From: Cohnella cholangitidis
GTDB lineage: Bacteria > Bacillota > Bacilli > Paenibacillales > Paenibacillaceae
Assembly (NCBI RefSeq): GCF_014107495.1
Contig: NZ_CP041969.1
Span: 5,195,501-5,259,500, forward strand
Direction of reading: 5' to 3'
DNA: 64,000 bases
Both the position numbers and the translations under genes were made by a program. Positions 1 to 9,005 of the stretch are shown one piece after another (position 1 is the stretch's first letter; the number at the start of each line of letters is the position of its first letter). The notes below the pieces were generated by a model. That model made no database searches. It saw only the letters and a program-made list of their open reading frames with translations, and was not told the origin of the DNA.

Positions 1-770
1 CGCTTATCGCAAGCTCCATTATGAGCAAGAAAATAGCTTCCGGCGCGGATGCGATCGTATTGGACGTTAAGACCGGCGACGGGGCGTTCATGAAAGAAAT
101 GGACGAAGCCGAGGAGCTGGCCGCATGCATGGTTGACATCGGCAATCGAGTCGGACGCCGTACGGTTGCCGTGCTTTCCGATATGAGCCAGCCTTTAGGG
201 AATGCGATCGGCAATGCTCTTGAAGTCAAGGAAGCGATCGATACGTTAAGGGGGATCGGCCCCGATGATCTGACCGAGCTATGTTTGACGCTTGGCAGCC
301 ATATGGCCGTATTGTCCGGCGTGGCTTCGACGAAGGAAGAGGCTCGGAAGCTGTTGGAGCAATCGATTGCCAGCGGTCAAGCTCTAAGCAAGTTCAAGAC
401 CTTCTTGGCCGCGCAAGGCGGAGACGCCGACGTCGTGGATCACCCGGAACGATTGCCGTCGGCTAAGTTCCGAATCGAGGTTCCGGCTAAGGAAGCGGGA
501 TACGTCGCCGCGATAGCCGCCGAGAATATGGGGCTTGCCGCTATGCTGCTTGGAGCGGGACGCGCGACTAAGGAATCGGTGATCGACCTGGCGGTAGGAA
601 TCGTATTGCACAAAAAAATCGGAGACTCCGTACGGCTAGGGGAATCCATCGCGACGATCCATTCCAATACCGAATCGGCGCCTGAAGCATTGGCAAAAAT
701 TTACGAATCGATTCGGATTCAAGATCAACCGGTAACCCCTCCTCCTCTGCTTGTTGGAGAAGTGAAATAG
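1..770 (+). CDS. pdp: Pyrimidine-nucleoside phosphorylase, C-terminal part
   Basis: The reading frame is open from base 3, so the gene starts outside the window and about 255 C-terminal residues are present. The enzyme cleaves thymidine, deoxyuridine and uridine with phosphate, giving the base and (deoxy)ribose-1-phosphate in cytosolic pyrimidine salvage. The first visible residues include [20 protein letters not shown] and the following GDGAFM, which match the phosphate/pyrimidine-binding region of the thymidine phosphorylase family. The C-terminal third has the usual alpha/beta region ending near [14 protein letters not shown] purine counterpart follows after 53 bases and a nucleoside transporter after that, so the block looks like one salvage unit. 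The family call is secure; the exact substrate range (Pdp versus DeoA) is inferred from Bacillus-type sequence. Confidence 0.93.
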   Translation, partial: LIASSIMSKKIASGADAIVLDVKTGDGAFMKEMDEAEELAACMVDIGNRVGRRTVAVLSDMSQPLGNAIGNALEVKEAIDTLRGIGPDDLTELCLTLGSHMAVLSGVASTKEEARKLLEQSIASGQALSKFKTFLAAQGGDADVVDHPERLPSAKFRIEVPAKEAGYVAAIAAENMGLAAMLLGAGRATKESVIDLAVGIVLHKKIGDSVRLGESIATIHSNTESAPEALAKIYESIRIQDQPVTPPPLLVGEVK

Positions 771-823
771 AAGATAGAGATATGAAATATTTGGGGTAGA
801 TTATTAAAGGGGGTGAATCGAAA

Positions 824-1645
824 ATGGGCCAGTTGCTTCACAGAATGGAAGAGGCGAAAACCTACATTCAGTCACAAATATCCGTTCAGCCGCAAATCGG
901 TCTTATTCTCGGCTCCGGATTGGGAGAGCTCGCCGATGACATTCCGGAAGCTGTCCGGATTCCTTACGAGTCGATTCCGCATTTTCCGGTATCGACGGTA
1001 GAAGGCCATGCGGGCCAGCTTGTGACAGGCCGACTCCATAATAAGGCTGTCATAGCTATGCAAGGGCGGTTTCATTATTATGAAGGCTACTCCATGCAGG
1101 AGGTCACTTTCCCCGTCCGCGTCATGAAGGCGTTGGGGGTAGATCAGCTTATCGTGACCAACGCTTGCGGAGGCATGAATCCCGACTTTAAACCCGGCGA
1201 TTTGATGCTCATCAAGGATCACTTGAACATGACCGGGGCGAATCCGCTTATCGGAGCGAACGAGCCCGCGCTGGGGCCGAGATTTCCGGATATGAGCAGG
1301 ACGTATACGCCGGAATTGCTCGAGTTGGTTCGCGAAACGGCCAAGTCGCTGGACATTCAAGTTCAGCAAGGCGTGTATGCCGGAATAACAGGTCCGACTT
1401 ACATGACTCCTGCCGAATTGACGATGCTGCGGAAGCTTGGCGGCGACGCGGTAGGCATGTCGACGGTTCCGGAGGTTATCGTGGCCAGCCACATGGCGAT
1501 GAAAGTCATCGGGATTTCCTGCGTGACGGACATGGCGATCGGCGAGCACTTGGAGCCGTTAAGCCATGAACAGGTCATCGAGGTGGCCAATCGCACCAAG
1601 CCTATGTTCATCTCGTTGGTAAGAGAGATCATTGCGCGATTGTAA
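824..1645 (+). CDS. punA: Purine-nucleoside phosphorylase, trimeric type
   Basis: This 273-residue protein has the usual length of the low-molecular-weight trimeric PNP family. It carries out phosphorolysis of guanosine, inosine and deoxy forms to free base and ribose-1-phosphate. The N-terminal LILGSGLGELAD is the phosphate-binding glycine loop, QGRFHYYEGY is the conserved family segment, and TNACGGMN and GVYAGITGPTYMTPAE form the purine site; the Glu in the last one is the base-binding residue. The start is set by AAAGGGGGTG just upstream of ATG 824. It sits between the pyrimidine phosphorylase and the nucleoside ABC transporter, which fits uptake and breakdown of nucleosides. A start in another frame at 813 is not supported. 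Confidence 0.95.
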   Translation: MGQLLHRMEEAKTYIQSQISVQPQIGLILGSGLGELADDIPEAVRIPYESIPHFPVSTVEGHAGQLVTGRLHNKAVIAMQGRFHYYEGYSMQEVTFPVRVMKALGVDQLIVTNACGGMNPDFKPGDLMLIKDHLNMTGANPLIGANEPALGPRFPDMSRTYTPELLELVRETAKSLDIQVQQGVYAGITGPTYMTPAELTMLRKLGGDAVGMSTVPEVIVASHMAMKVIGISCVTDMAIGEHLEPLSHEQVIEVANRTKPMFISLVREIIARL

Positions 1646-1707
1646 GCTCTTAAGGGTAATTATTGATTCATGCACGACAACATCAGAAATCGGGGAGGCA
1701 TTCTAGA

Positions 1708-2829
1708 ATGAAGAAAAGAATCGTAATGCTGGCTATTCTAACGATGGTATTCACAGTGCTCGCGGCTTGCGGAAACAAAAATAATGAAGGAAGCTCTTCC
1801 AGTGCTCCAGCATCGGAAAGCGGCAGCTCCGCGCCTGCGGCAAGCCCGAAAGCCGACTTTAAAGTCGGTATGGTTACCGACTCCGGTACGATCGACGACA
1901 AATCCTTTAACCAAGGAACTTGGGAAGGCGTTCTGAAAGCAGTTGCGGACCTAGGCGTTAAAGAGAAATATCTGAAGCCGGCAGGAACGACAGAGGCCGA
2001 TTATTCGAAAGAAATCGGAAATCTGTACGATGCGGGCTACAAATTCATTCTTGCTCCGGGATTTAAATTCGAGACCGCGATCTTTAAAGCTCAAGATAAA
2101 TATCAAGACGCTAAGTTCGTTATTATCGACGGCGCACCGCACAGCGGCGATTTCACCCCCGTTGTCAAACCAAACACGGTTTCGGTCTTCTTCGCCGAGC
2201 ATGAATCCGGATTCCTGGCGGCTATCGCTACCGCGCTTGAAATCAAAGAGGGCGAAGCCGGATTTATCGGAGGAATGGAAATTCCAGCGGTTCAGAAGTT
2301 TAACTGGGGATTCCAACAAGGCTTAGCTTATGCTAACGAGAACTTGGGCACTAAAGTATCGATCAAAGCCGAGAACGTTATTTACCAAGGCAGCTTCGAT
2401 AACGTTGCGGCAGGCGGACAGCTGGCTGCGCAAATGTACGATCGCGGAGTTAAAGTGATTTTCGCGGCGGCAGGCGGCGTAGGCGTCGGCGCGATCAACG
2501 AAGCGAAAAACCGTTCCGACGTATGGGTAGTCGGCGTAGACGTCGACCAATACAAAGACGGCGTGAAAGCGGACGGCAAATCCATCATCCTGACATCTGC
2601 AATGAAAAAAATCGACACCGTTGCTTTTGATATGATCAAAGCGGAAGCGGAAGGCACTTTCCCTGGTGGACAAACGTTGACGTTCGATGCTAAAAACGAC
2701 GGCGTAGGCCTTCCTAAAGAAAATCCGAACTTAAAACCGGAAACGGTCGCGAAAGTGGATGAAATCTTCCAAAAGCTGAAATCCGGCGAAATCAAAGTTG
2801 CAAGCGAGCAAGGCAGCCTGATTAAGTAA
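1708..2829 (+). CDS. nupN: BMP-family nucleoside-binding lipoprotein of ABC transporter
   Basis: This is a predicted surface lipoprotein of 373 residues that captures nucleosides for the transporter encoded just downstream. A type II signal peptide ends in the lipobox LAAC near residue 20, and a Ser/Ala/Pro-rich spacer follows. The mature part begins with FKVGMVTDSGTIDDKSFNQG, the typical opening of the Bmp/PnrA family. The ATG at 1708 is preferred over 1663 because GGGGAGG lies 8-9 bases upstream and the lipoprotein signal then starts with MKKR. In Bacillus subtilis the same order encodes the guanosine transporter NupNOPQ; the precise ligand here is inferred. Hairpins at 2848-2920 separate it from the ATPase gene. 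Confidence 0.92.
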   Translation: MKKRIVMLAILTMVFTVLAACGNKNNEGSSSSAPASESGSSAPAASPKADFKVGMVTDSGTIDDKSFNQGTWEGVLKAVADLGVKEKYLKPAGTTEADYSKEIGNLYDAGYKFILAPGFKFETAIFKAQDKYQDAKFVIIDGAPHSGDFTPVVKPNTVSVFFAEHESGFLAAIATALEIKEGEAGFIGGMEIPAVQKFNWGFQQGLAYANENLGTKVSIKAENVIYQGSFDNVAAGGQLAAQMYDRGVKVIFAAAGGVGVGAINEAKNRSDVWVVGVDVDQYKDGVKADGKSIILTSAMKKIDTVAFDMIKAEAEGTFPGGQTLTFDAKNDGVGLPKENPNLKPETVAKVDEIFQKLKSGEIKVASEQGSLIK

Positions 2830-2847
2830 GCAACAATTGAATAGAAA

Positions 2848-2871
2848 AAAGACGGGACCTCCGTCTTTTTT
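2848..2871 (+). terminator. Terminator-like hairpin after the lipoprotein gene
   Basis: AAAGACGG pairs with CCGTCTTT around a five-base loop and is followed by a T run. It lies inside the nup operon, so it probably acts as a partial terminator that keeps the binding protein in excess over the membrane parts. That role is inferred from position. Confidence 0.75.
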
Positions 2872-2872
2872 T

Positions 2873-2920
2873 GTTCAACAGACCCGATAAGCCGTTGGCG
2901 GCTTATCGGGCGTGTTGAAC
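2873..2920 (+). repeat. Long inverted repeat between nupN and nupO
   Basis: The outer arms GTTCAACA/TGTTGAAC and inner arms CCCGATAAGCCG/CGGCTTATCGGG are perfect, separated by a 2x2 internal loop, with the four-base loop TTGG. There is no T run after it. It begins two bases after the T run of the first hairpin. It may stabilise the 3' end of the nupN message or act as a processing site; this is inference. Confidence 0.8.
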
Positions 2921-2966
2921 TTGCTAATATCACTATTATTCGTCCTGTCCATAGGAGGGAATACTC

Positions 2967-4496
2967 ATGGATTACGTAGTGGAAATGCTGAATATCAGGA
3001 AAGAGTTTACCGGCATCGTCGCGAACGACAACATTACGTTGTGTTTGAAGCGAGGGGAAGTCCATGCTCTGCTCGGCGAGAACGGCGCGGGTAAATCTAC
3101 CCTGATGAGCATTCTATTCGGCATGTACCAAGCGGATAGAGGCGCGATCAAAGTTAACGGCAAGGAAGTTCGGATTTCCAACCCGAACGTAGCCAATGAG
3201 CTCGGGATCGGCATGGTGCATCAGCATTTCAAGCTGGTTGAGGATTTTACGGTAACGGAAAATATTATTATGGGGATCGAGCCTCGCAAATGGTTCGGGC
3301 TGGGGATAGACATTCAAAAAGCCGGTAAAAAAATCGAAGAGCTATCCAAGCGATACGGATTGAACGTAGACCCGCATGCCAAAATCGAGGATATCTCGGT
3401 AGGCATGCAGCAGCGGGTGGAAATTCTGAAAACCCTCTACCGCGACGCGGACGTGCTCATCTTAGACGAACCGACAGCCGTATTGACGCCGCAGGAAATC
3501 GAAGAGCTCGGACGGATTATGAAAAATCTGATCGCCGAAGGCAAATCGATCATTATCATTACGCACAAGCTCAAGGAGATCAAAGCTTTCGCCGATCGTT
3601 GCACGGTTATTCGCCGAGGCAAAACGATAGCAACGGTAGACGTCGCTTCGACAAGCGAAGCGGATATGGCGGAAATGATGGTCGGGCGAAGGGTTTCCTT
3701 CGATGTCGATAAGAAACCGAGCGTTCCGGGAGACGTCGTGCTTAAAGTGGAATCGCTTTCCGTCAGAAACGCGAAGAAGGTGCTCGGCCTTAAAGAGTTC
3801 ACTTTGGAGGTGCGGGCAGGCGAAATCGTAGGCATTGCCGGAGTAGACGGCAATGGTCAATCGGACTTGATCGAAGCGATTACGGGCCTGCGCAAAGCGG
3901 AGTCGGGAAGCGTCTTCTTGAACGGACAAGAAATAACGGGGAAGTCGATTCGCGACCGGATCGAAAGCGGCATCGGCCACATCCCCGAGGATCGCCAGAA
4001 ACGGGGCTTGGTTCTAGACTATACTTTGGCGGAGAACATGGTACTCGAAGTGTATTATCGCGAGCCGTATTCCCGCAATGGGATTTTGCAGCATTCCACG
4101 ATCAAACAGTATGCGAGTCAGATCATTGACAGCTATGACGTCCGTTCGGGTGAAGGCGCTTTATCGGCGGCAAGATCGCTCTCCGGGGGCAATCAGCAAA
4201 AGGCGATCATCGGCCGGGAAATCGAACGGGATCCGATTCTGTTAATCGCCGTTCAGCCGACCAGGGGGTTGGACGTCGGCTCGATCGAATATATCCACAA
4301 AAGGTTGATCGGTCATCGGGACAACGGCAAAGCGGTATTGCTCGTCTCGCTTGAGTTGCATGAAATCATGAACTTATCGGATCGGATCGCGGTCGTTAAC
4401 CAAGGCGAACTGATAGGCGTCGTACAAGCCTCGGAGACGACCGAGAACGAGATCGGATTAATGATGGCGGGCGTAAAGAAGGAGGAAGGCGCATGA
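2967..4496 (+). CDS. nupO: Nucleoside ABC transporter, duplicated ATPase subunit
   Basis: This 509-residue protein contains two fused nucleotide-binding domains that power the NupP/NupQ membrane pair. The first domain has Walker A GENGAGKS at residues 37-44, the signature SVGMQQRVEI and Walker B LILDEP near residue 167. The second has the altered P-loop GVDGNGQS near residue 291, the signature LSGGNQQK and the family form AVQPTRGLDVGS in place of a classic Walker B DEP. That asymmetry is normal for RbsA/BmpA-type sugar and nucleoside ATPases. AGGAGG lies upstream of ATG 2967. The stop overlaps the next start (ATGA), showing translational coupling. Confidence 0.94.
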   Translation: MDYVVEMLNIRKEFTGIVANDNITLCLKRGEVHALLGENGAGKSTLMSILFGMYQADRGAIKVNGKEVRISNPNVANELGIGMVHQHFKLVEDFTVTENIIMGIEPRKWFGLGIDIQKAGKKIEELSKRYGLNVDPHAKIEDISVGMQQRVEILKTLYRDADVLILDEPTAVLTPQEIEELGRIMKNLIAEGKSIIIITHKLKEIKAFADRCTVIRRGKTIATVDVASTSEADMAEMMVGRRVSFDVDKKPSVPGDVVLKVESLSVRNAKKVLGLKEFTLEVRAGEIVGIAGVDGNGQSDLIEAITGLRKAESGSVFLNGQEITGKSIRDRIESGIGHIPEDRQKRGLVLDYTLAENMVLEVYYREPYSRNGILQHSTIKQYASQIIDSYDVRSGEGALSAARSLSGGNQQKAIIGREIERDPILLIAVQPTRGLDVGSIEYIHKRLIGHRDNGKAVLLVSLELHEIMNLSDRIAVVNQGELIGVVQASETTENEIGLMMAGVKKEEGA

Positions 4497-5569
4497 ACAA
4501 CAAAATAGTCGTCTCCTTGATCGCCGTATTGTTCGGATTGTTGGCCGGAGCCGTATTGATGGCCGCGACGGGGCATAACCCGTTAACGGGTTACTCTTAT
4601 TTGTTCGAAGGCGGGCTTAAAAATCCGGAAAGGATCGGGAATACGCTCGCTACGGCTACGCCGTTGATTTTCAGCGGACTTTCGGTCGCATTTGCGTTTC
4701 GCACGGGATTGTTTAATATCGGCGTAGCCGGACAATTGCTCTTCGGAGGCTTCTGCGCCTCGGCCGTCGGATTGACCGTAGACCTTCCTAAGGCTCTGCT
4801 GCTCATTCTGATGCTTCTCGCGGGTTTCGCGGGCGGAGCTCTATGGGCAGTCGTTCCAGGCTTCCTGAAGGCTAAATTCAACGTCCATGAGGTCGTCTCC
4901 TCGATCATGATGAACTGGATCGCTTACTGGACGATCTATTATGCCGTTCCTGCTTACCTGAAGGGCGAGTTTCTGGAGACGGAATCCAAGCCGTTGCCGG
5001 AGTCGGCTTCGCTGAAGGTTAACTTCCTCACCGAGATGTTCGACGGTTCTTTTATCAATTTGGGGCTATTCGTAGCCGTGCTTATCGTTATCATCGTCTC
5101 GTTCGTCATTAACAAAACGACATTCGGTTACGAGCTTAAAGCCGTAGGCCATAATCGGCACGCTGCCGAATACTCGGGGATCGCGGTAAACCGGAGCATC
5201 ATTATGTCCATGGCGATCTCGGGCGGGATTGCCGGTTTAGGCGGAGTAGCGCTGTACGCGGGGAACGCTTCGAATATTCAAATCGGAATATTGCCGTCGC
5301 AAGGCTTCGACGGAATCGCCGTCGCGTTATTGGGAGGGAATTCGCCGGTCGGCGTATTGCTGTCGGCGCTGTTCTTCGGTCTGTTGTATTCCGGCCGCGG
5401 ATTTATGAATGCCATGACCGAAATTCCCCCGGAAATCGCGGATTCGATTATCGCGATCATCATTTATTTCGCCGCTACGAGCATATTGATCGAGCGGTTG
5501 GTTAGATGGTTAATCCGTCGCAAGGCCAACGCGAAATCGGCAGCCGAACAAGAAGGGAAGGTGAAATAG
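4493..5569 (+). CDS. nupP: Nucleoside ABC transporter permease 1
   Basis: This is an integral membrane protein of 358 residues with an N-terminal membrane anchor and about eight to ten hydrophobic helices, of the BPD_transp_2 (RbsC/BmpC-like) family. Conserved segments include FRTGLFNIGVAGQLL and GYELKAVGHNRHAAEYSGI, the cytoplasmic coupling region that meets the ATPase. It overlaps the ATPase gene by four bases and is followed four bases later by the second permease. Together they form the channel that imports nucleosides captured by the lipoprotein at 1708-2829. Confidence 0.93.
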   Translation: MNNKIVVSLIAVLFGLLAGAVLMAATGHNPLTGYSYLFEGGLKNPERIGNTLATATPLIFSGLSVAFAFRTGLFNIGVAGQLLFGGFCASAVGLTVDLPKALLLILMLLAGFAGGALWAVVPGFLKAKFNVHEVVSSIMMNWIAYWTIYYAVPAYLKGEFLETESKPLPESASLKVNFLTEMFDGSFINLGLFVAVLIVIIVSFVINKTTFGYELKAVGHNRHAAEYSGIAVNRSIIMSMAISGGIAGLGGVALYAGNASNIQIGILPSQGFDGIAVALLGGNSPVGVLLSALFFGLLYSGRGFMNAMTEIPPEIADSIIAIIIYFAATSILIERLVRWLIRRKANAKSAAEQEGKVK

Positions 5570-5573
5570 CCGT

Positions 5574-6524
5574 ATGTGGACAACGATAACGCAGATTGCT
5601 CCGTACGCTATTGTTTTCACGATTCCTTTGCTAATAACCGCGCTAGGCGGACTGTTCAGCGAGAGAAGCGGTGTCGTCAATATCGGGTTGGAAGGGCTCA
5701 TGATCATGGGGGCCTTCGCGGGTGCCTTTACCATTTTCAAACTGCAGGCTCTATATCCGAACAAACCGATCGTGATGTGGGTCGGGTTGCTCGTGGCTAT
5801 GCTCGCCGGAGCGATATTCTCTCTTCTGCATGCATTCGCGAGTATTAACTTGAGGGCGGATCAAGTCATCAGCGGTACGGCGATCAATATGATTGCCGGA
5901 GCGATTACGATTTTCTTGGCGCGCAACATGACGGGAAGCGGAAATATTCGGATCAGCAGCTTCGCGCCTTTTAATATGCCAGGGTTTTCCGATATTCCGA
6001 TCATCGGGCCTTTGATCTTTACAAAGACCTATTTAACAACATGGCTCGTATTGTTCATCGTCGGTCTAACCTCATTCGTCCTTTACAAGACCCCGTTCGG
6101 GCTGCGACTAAGAGCTTGCGGAGAACATCCTCACGCGGCGGAAGCGGCGGGAGTCAACGTGAAGAGGATGCGGTACGTAGGCGTAATGATCTCGGGCGCT
6201 TTCGCGGGACTCGGCGGAGCCATTATCATCGTGACCTACGCAGGGGAGTTTACCGGAAGCGTAGCGGGATTAGGTTTCTTGGCGTTAGCTTCCTTGATCT
6301 TCGGACAGTGGAGGCCGCTAGGCGTGCTGGGGGCGACTTTGTTCTTCGGAATCGCCAGCACGGTCGCCAACGTGTCTCAGGTCATTCCTTCGCTCGCGGT
6401 GTTTCCGCCGATCATTCTGAAGGTATTCCCGTACGTAGTGACGCTCATCGCTTTGATCGTTTTCTCCAAATCCTCAAGAGCGCCTAAGGCGGTAGGGGAG
6501 CCGTACGATTCAGGCAAACGATAG
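5574..6524 (+). CDS. nupQ: Nucleoside ABC transporter permease 2
   Basis: This 316-residue permease is the second half of the membrane channel. SERSGVVNIGLEGLMIMGAF near the N terminus and GLRLRACGEHPHAAEAAGVN (coupling helix region) match the BmpD/YufQ type. About eight to nine membrane segments are apparent. It lies four bases after nupP and is the last gene of the operon, ending before the terminator at 6541-6594. Confidence 0.93.
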   Translation: MWTTITQIAPYAIVFTIPLLITALGGLFSERSGVVNIGLEGLMIMGAFAGAFTIFKLQALYPNKPIVMWVGLLVAMLAGAIFSLLHAFASINLRADQVISGTAINMIAGAITIFLARNMTGSGNIRISSFAPFNMPGFSDIPIIGPLIFTKTYLTTWLVLFIVGLTSFVLYKTPFGLRLRACGEHPHAAEAAGVNVKRMRYVGVMISGAFAGLGGAIIIVTYAGEFTGSVAGLGFLALASLIFGQWRPLGVLGATLFFGIASTVANVSQVIPSLAVFPPIILKVFPYVVTLIALIVFSKSSRAPKAVGEPYDSGKR

Positions 6525-6540
6525 TCCGATCGACGTTTAC

Positions 6541-6594
6541 AGCCACATGAATTGCCGGCGAATTCAGAACCGCCGATTCATGTGGCTTTTTGTT
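6541..6594 (+). terminator. Terminator of the nucleoside salvage operon
   Basis: AGCCACATGAAT at 6541-6552 pairs with ATTCATGTGGCT at 6576-6587 and is followed by TTTTGTTT. The loop is about 23 bases and holds a small internal pairing (GCCGGCG/CGCCG region). Confidence 0.85.
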
Positions 6595-6625
6595 TGCTTC
6601 GCCGCAAAAGAAAGGGGGAGGGAGA

Positions 6626-7846
6626 TTGAAACCAACCGTTGAATTGCATACGACCGGGCAAATCGCGAAACAAACGGGAATCACGGTAAGAACGTTAAGA
6701 TATTATGATCAGATAGGTTTATTGACTCCATCGCAGATCAACCAAGCCTCGGCGCGCTTATATAATAAAAGCGATCTTATCAGGCTACAGAAAATCCAAA
6801 CGTTAAAATCCATCGGTTTGTCGCTCGTGGACGTGAAACGGATTCTCCATGAAGACGAATCTTCGGATCAGGATTTGCTAAACTCTTTGAGGATGCAGAA
6901 GGAATTCATTTTATCTAAATACGCGCACTTGAACTTTGTAGTTAGAGCGATAGACGAGGCCATGAGCGTATGCGAGGGGACTAACGGGGACGGCGATTGG
7001 AAATCTTTATTCGCTCTCTTCGATGTCGTGAATACGGAGAGGCGTTGGCTCGAACAGTACTTAACGGCTAACCGTTTGCAAGCGAGAATCGATTTATACG
7101 ATCGGTTTAGCGCGAACCGGATGGGGTGGCATCGTTGGTTTTTCGAACATTTAGGCACGCAGCCGAACTTGAGAGTATTGGAGGTTGGCTGCGGGGACGG
7201 TACCTTATGGGAGCGCAATCGCGATCGGATTCCGGAATCTTGGCAAATCACGTTGACCGATATCTCCCAAGGCATGGTTAACGAGGCGCGCGGCAAAACG
7301 GAACATTCCGGCGGAAATTTCAAATTTCTAGCAGCCGATATACAAGATATCCCTTTTCATGACAATGAGTTCGACGTGGTCATTGCCAACCACATGCTTT
7401 ATCATGTTATAGATCAGTCGAAAGCGATGGCCGAGCTCGTCAGGGTGTTAAAGCCTGGCGGAGCTTTATTCGCATCGACGATGAGCAGAGACCATCTATC
7501 GGAGTTGGAGACGCTTGTCGGAGCCTTCGACCCGCAGTTGGAAGTGCTGGATCCCGTGATGGAACGGTTCCACCTAGATAACGGGACTCGGATCTTAGAG
7601 GGATGGTTTTCGGAGATCAAAGAAGTACGTTACGAAGATCATCTGCTGGTGAACGACATAATCCCGCTGTTAAGCTACATCACTTCAACCCCTATGAACG
7701 CGAGAGAAATCTTAACCGGCAAGAAGCTTAACGAGTTCAGGGCATTCCTGAATGAAAGGATTACGAGCGAGAAACCTTTCTATATCACGAAAGATTCGGG
7801 TTTTTTCCGCGGGACCAACCGAAAGCGACAGGACCGCAATCCGTAG
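6626..7846 (+). CDS. MerR-type regulator fused to SAM-dependent methyltransferase
   Basis: This 406-residue protein joins two functions. Residues 10-80 form a MerR winged helix (TGQIAKQTGITVRTLRYYDQ), followed by an alpha-helical linker. From about residue 175 there is a class I methyltransferase with motif I VLEVGCGDG, an acidic motif II (LTDIS) and the ubiE-like DVVIANHMLYHV and LVRVLKPGG. The start is taken as TTG 6626 because a GGGGGAGGG site precedes it; ATG 6590 lies within the upstream terminator. It is monocistronic, with terminators on both sides. The target of methylation is not evident. It may bind DNA in response to SAM or a small substrate, or may be a self-regulated resistance factor; both ideas are inference. 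Confidence 0.85.
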   Translation: MKPTVELHTTGQIAKQTGITVRTLRYYDQIGLLTPSQINQASARLYNKSDLIRLQKIQTLKSIGLSLVDVKRILHEDESSDQDLLNSLRMQKEFILSKYAHLNFVVRAIDEAMSVCEGTNGDGDWKSLFALFDVVNTERRWLEQYLTANRLQARIDLYDRFSANRMGWHRWFFEHLGTQPNLRVLEVGCGDGTLWERNRDRIPESWQITLTDISQGMVNEARGKTEHSGGNFKFLAADIQDIPFHDNEFDVVIANHMLYHVIDQSKAMAELVRVLKPGGALFASTMSRDHLSELETLVGAFDPQLEVLDPVMERFHLDNGTRILEGWFSEIKEVRYEDHLLVNDIIPLLSYITSTPMNAREILTGKKLNEFRAFLNERITSEKPFYITKDSGFFRGTNRKRQDRNP

Positions 7847-7877
7847 ACCGCCTCTTATGCGAGAGCGGTTTTTTTTA
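7847..7877 (+). terminator. Terminator after the MerR-methyltransferase gene
   Basis: ACCGC plus CTC pair with GAG plus GCGGT, with one bulged A, followed by a run of eight T. It begins directly after the stop codon. Confidence 0.85.
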
Positions 7878-7974
7878 TTGCATGACATTAATAAAAGGTT
7901 GCGGGTGACGTTACGTAACGCATTAGAATCAAGGATGTCGAATGGAAAACATGTATAGGATAGGGGGATAAAGC

Positions 7975-8922
7975 TTGAATCCGAAGATACGCATCATTAA
8001 AGAAGAATTACTGTCTAACGATTGGTATGAACTCAAAAAAGTTACCTTCACGAAAGAAAAAAGCGACGGCACGGTGGAAACCCAATCGAGGGAAGCTTAT
8101 AACAGGGGGAACGGCGCGACGATTTTGCTGTTTAACCGCGAGCGACAGACCGTTATCCTTACGAGGCAGTTCCGGTTACCTACATATGTGAACGGTAATG
8201 AAACGGGGTTGTTGATCGAAGCTTGCGCGGGGCTTCTGGACAATGAAAGCCCGGAGGAAAGCATTTTGCGGGAAACGGAGGAGGAGACGGGTTACCGGGT
8301 AACCGGTCTGCACAAAATCGGAGAAGCGTATATGTCCCCGGGCTCCGTGACGGAAATCCTCCATTTCTATGTTGCGGAATATTTGCCGTCGATGCAAATC
8401 GGGGAAGGCGGCGGATTAGCCGAAGAGCATGAGGACATCGAAGTATTGGAATATCCGTTCAAACAAGCGATGGATATGGTGAAGAAAGGCGACATCAAAG
8501 ATGCGAAAACGATTATGCTGCTGCAATATGCCGAGATAAACCGCTTGATAGAGCCGGTGAAATCCCAACATATTCTTATCGCCGGACCCTACCGCAGCGG
8601 GACGAACGACGATCCTCGATTAATCGAAGAAAATGTAGCTTTTATGACAGCCATCGCTCTTCAAGTATATGAAGCGGGACATCTGCCGGTGTTAGGCGAA
8701 TGGTACGCGTTGCCGTTAATCGAGAAGGCCGGTTCGAGCAAGATAGGCGACGTCGTGTTCAATCGGATATTCCATCCTTCCTCGATAAGGTTATTGGACC
8801 ACTGCGATTCCGTCTTGAGAGTCGGCGGGCCTTCCCTAGGAGCCGATGAAATGGTCAAGATCGCATTGGAGAAGGGCTTGACCGTATACTCCCATTTAGA
8901 TGATATTCCCAAACTTAAATAA
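7975..8922 (+). CDS. NUDIX hydrolase fused to a deoxyribosyltransferase-like domain
   Basis: This 315-residue protein has an N-terminal NUDIX domain similar to NudK/ADP-sugar pyrophosphatases. The box reads GLLDNESPEESILRETEEET, with REXXEE intact, and YMSPGSVTE downstream is typical of the GDP-mannose/ADP-ribose branch. Residues from about 200 on (HILIAGPYRSGT) resemble the DUF4406/nucleoside 2-deoxyribosyltransferase-like fold, an addition not found in classic NudK of about 190 residues. The start is TTG 7975 after AGGGGGATAA. A combined role in hydrolysing a nucleoside diphosphate sugar and processing or sensing a related nucleotide is inference. It stands alone between two terminators. 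Confidence 0.82.
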   Translation: MNPKIRIIKEELLSNDWYELKKVTFTKEKSDGTVETQSREAYNRGNGATILLFNRERQTVILTRQFRLPTYVNGNETGLLIEACAGLLDNESPEESILRETEEETGYRVTGLHKIGEAYMSPGSVTEILHFYVAEYLPSMQIGEGGGLAEEHEDIEVLEYPFKQAMDMVKKGDIKDAKTIMLLQYAEINRLIEPVKSQHILIAGPYRSGTNDDPRLIEENVAFMTAIALQVYEAGHLPVLGEWYALPLIEKAGSSKIGDVVFNRIFHPSSIRLLDHCDSVLRVGGPSLGADEMVKIALEKGLTVYSHLDDIPKLK

Positions 8923-8935
8923 CGACAATAAAAAT

Positions 8936-8968
8936 GGCAAGCAGACGAACAAATCTGCTTGCCTTTTT
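8936..8968 (+). terminator. Terminator after the NUDIX fusion gene
   Basis: GGCAAGCAGA pairs perfectly with TCTGCTTGCC around an eight-base loop, followed by TTTTT. The opposing gene ends 38 bases further on, but a matching A run for the other strand is weak. Confidence 0.9.
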
Positions 8969-9005
8969 AGGTATGGAATGAGTGCTATATCCGTTAAGAA
9001 AGATT

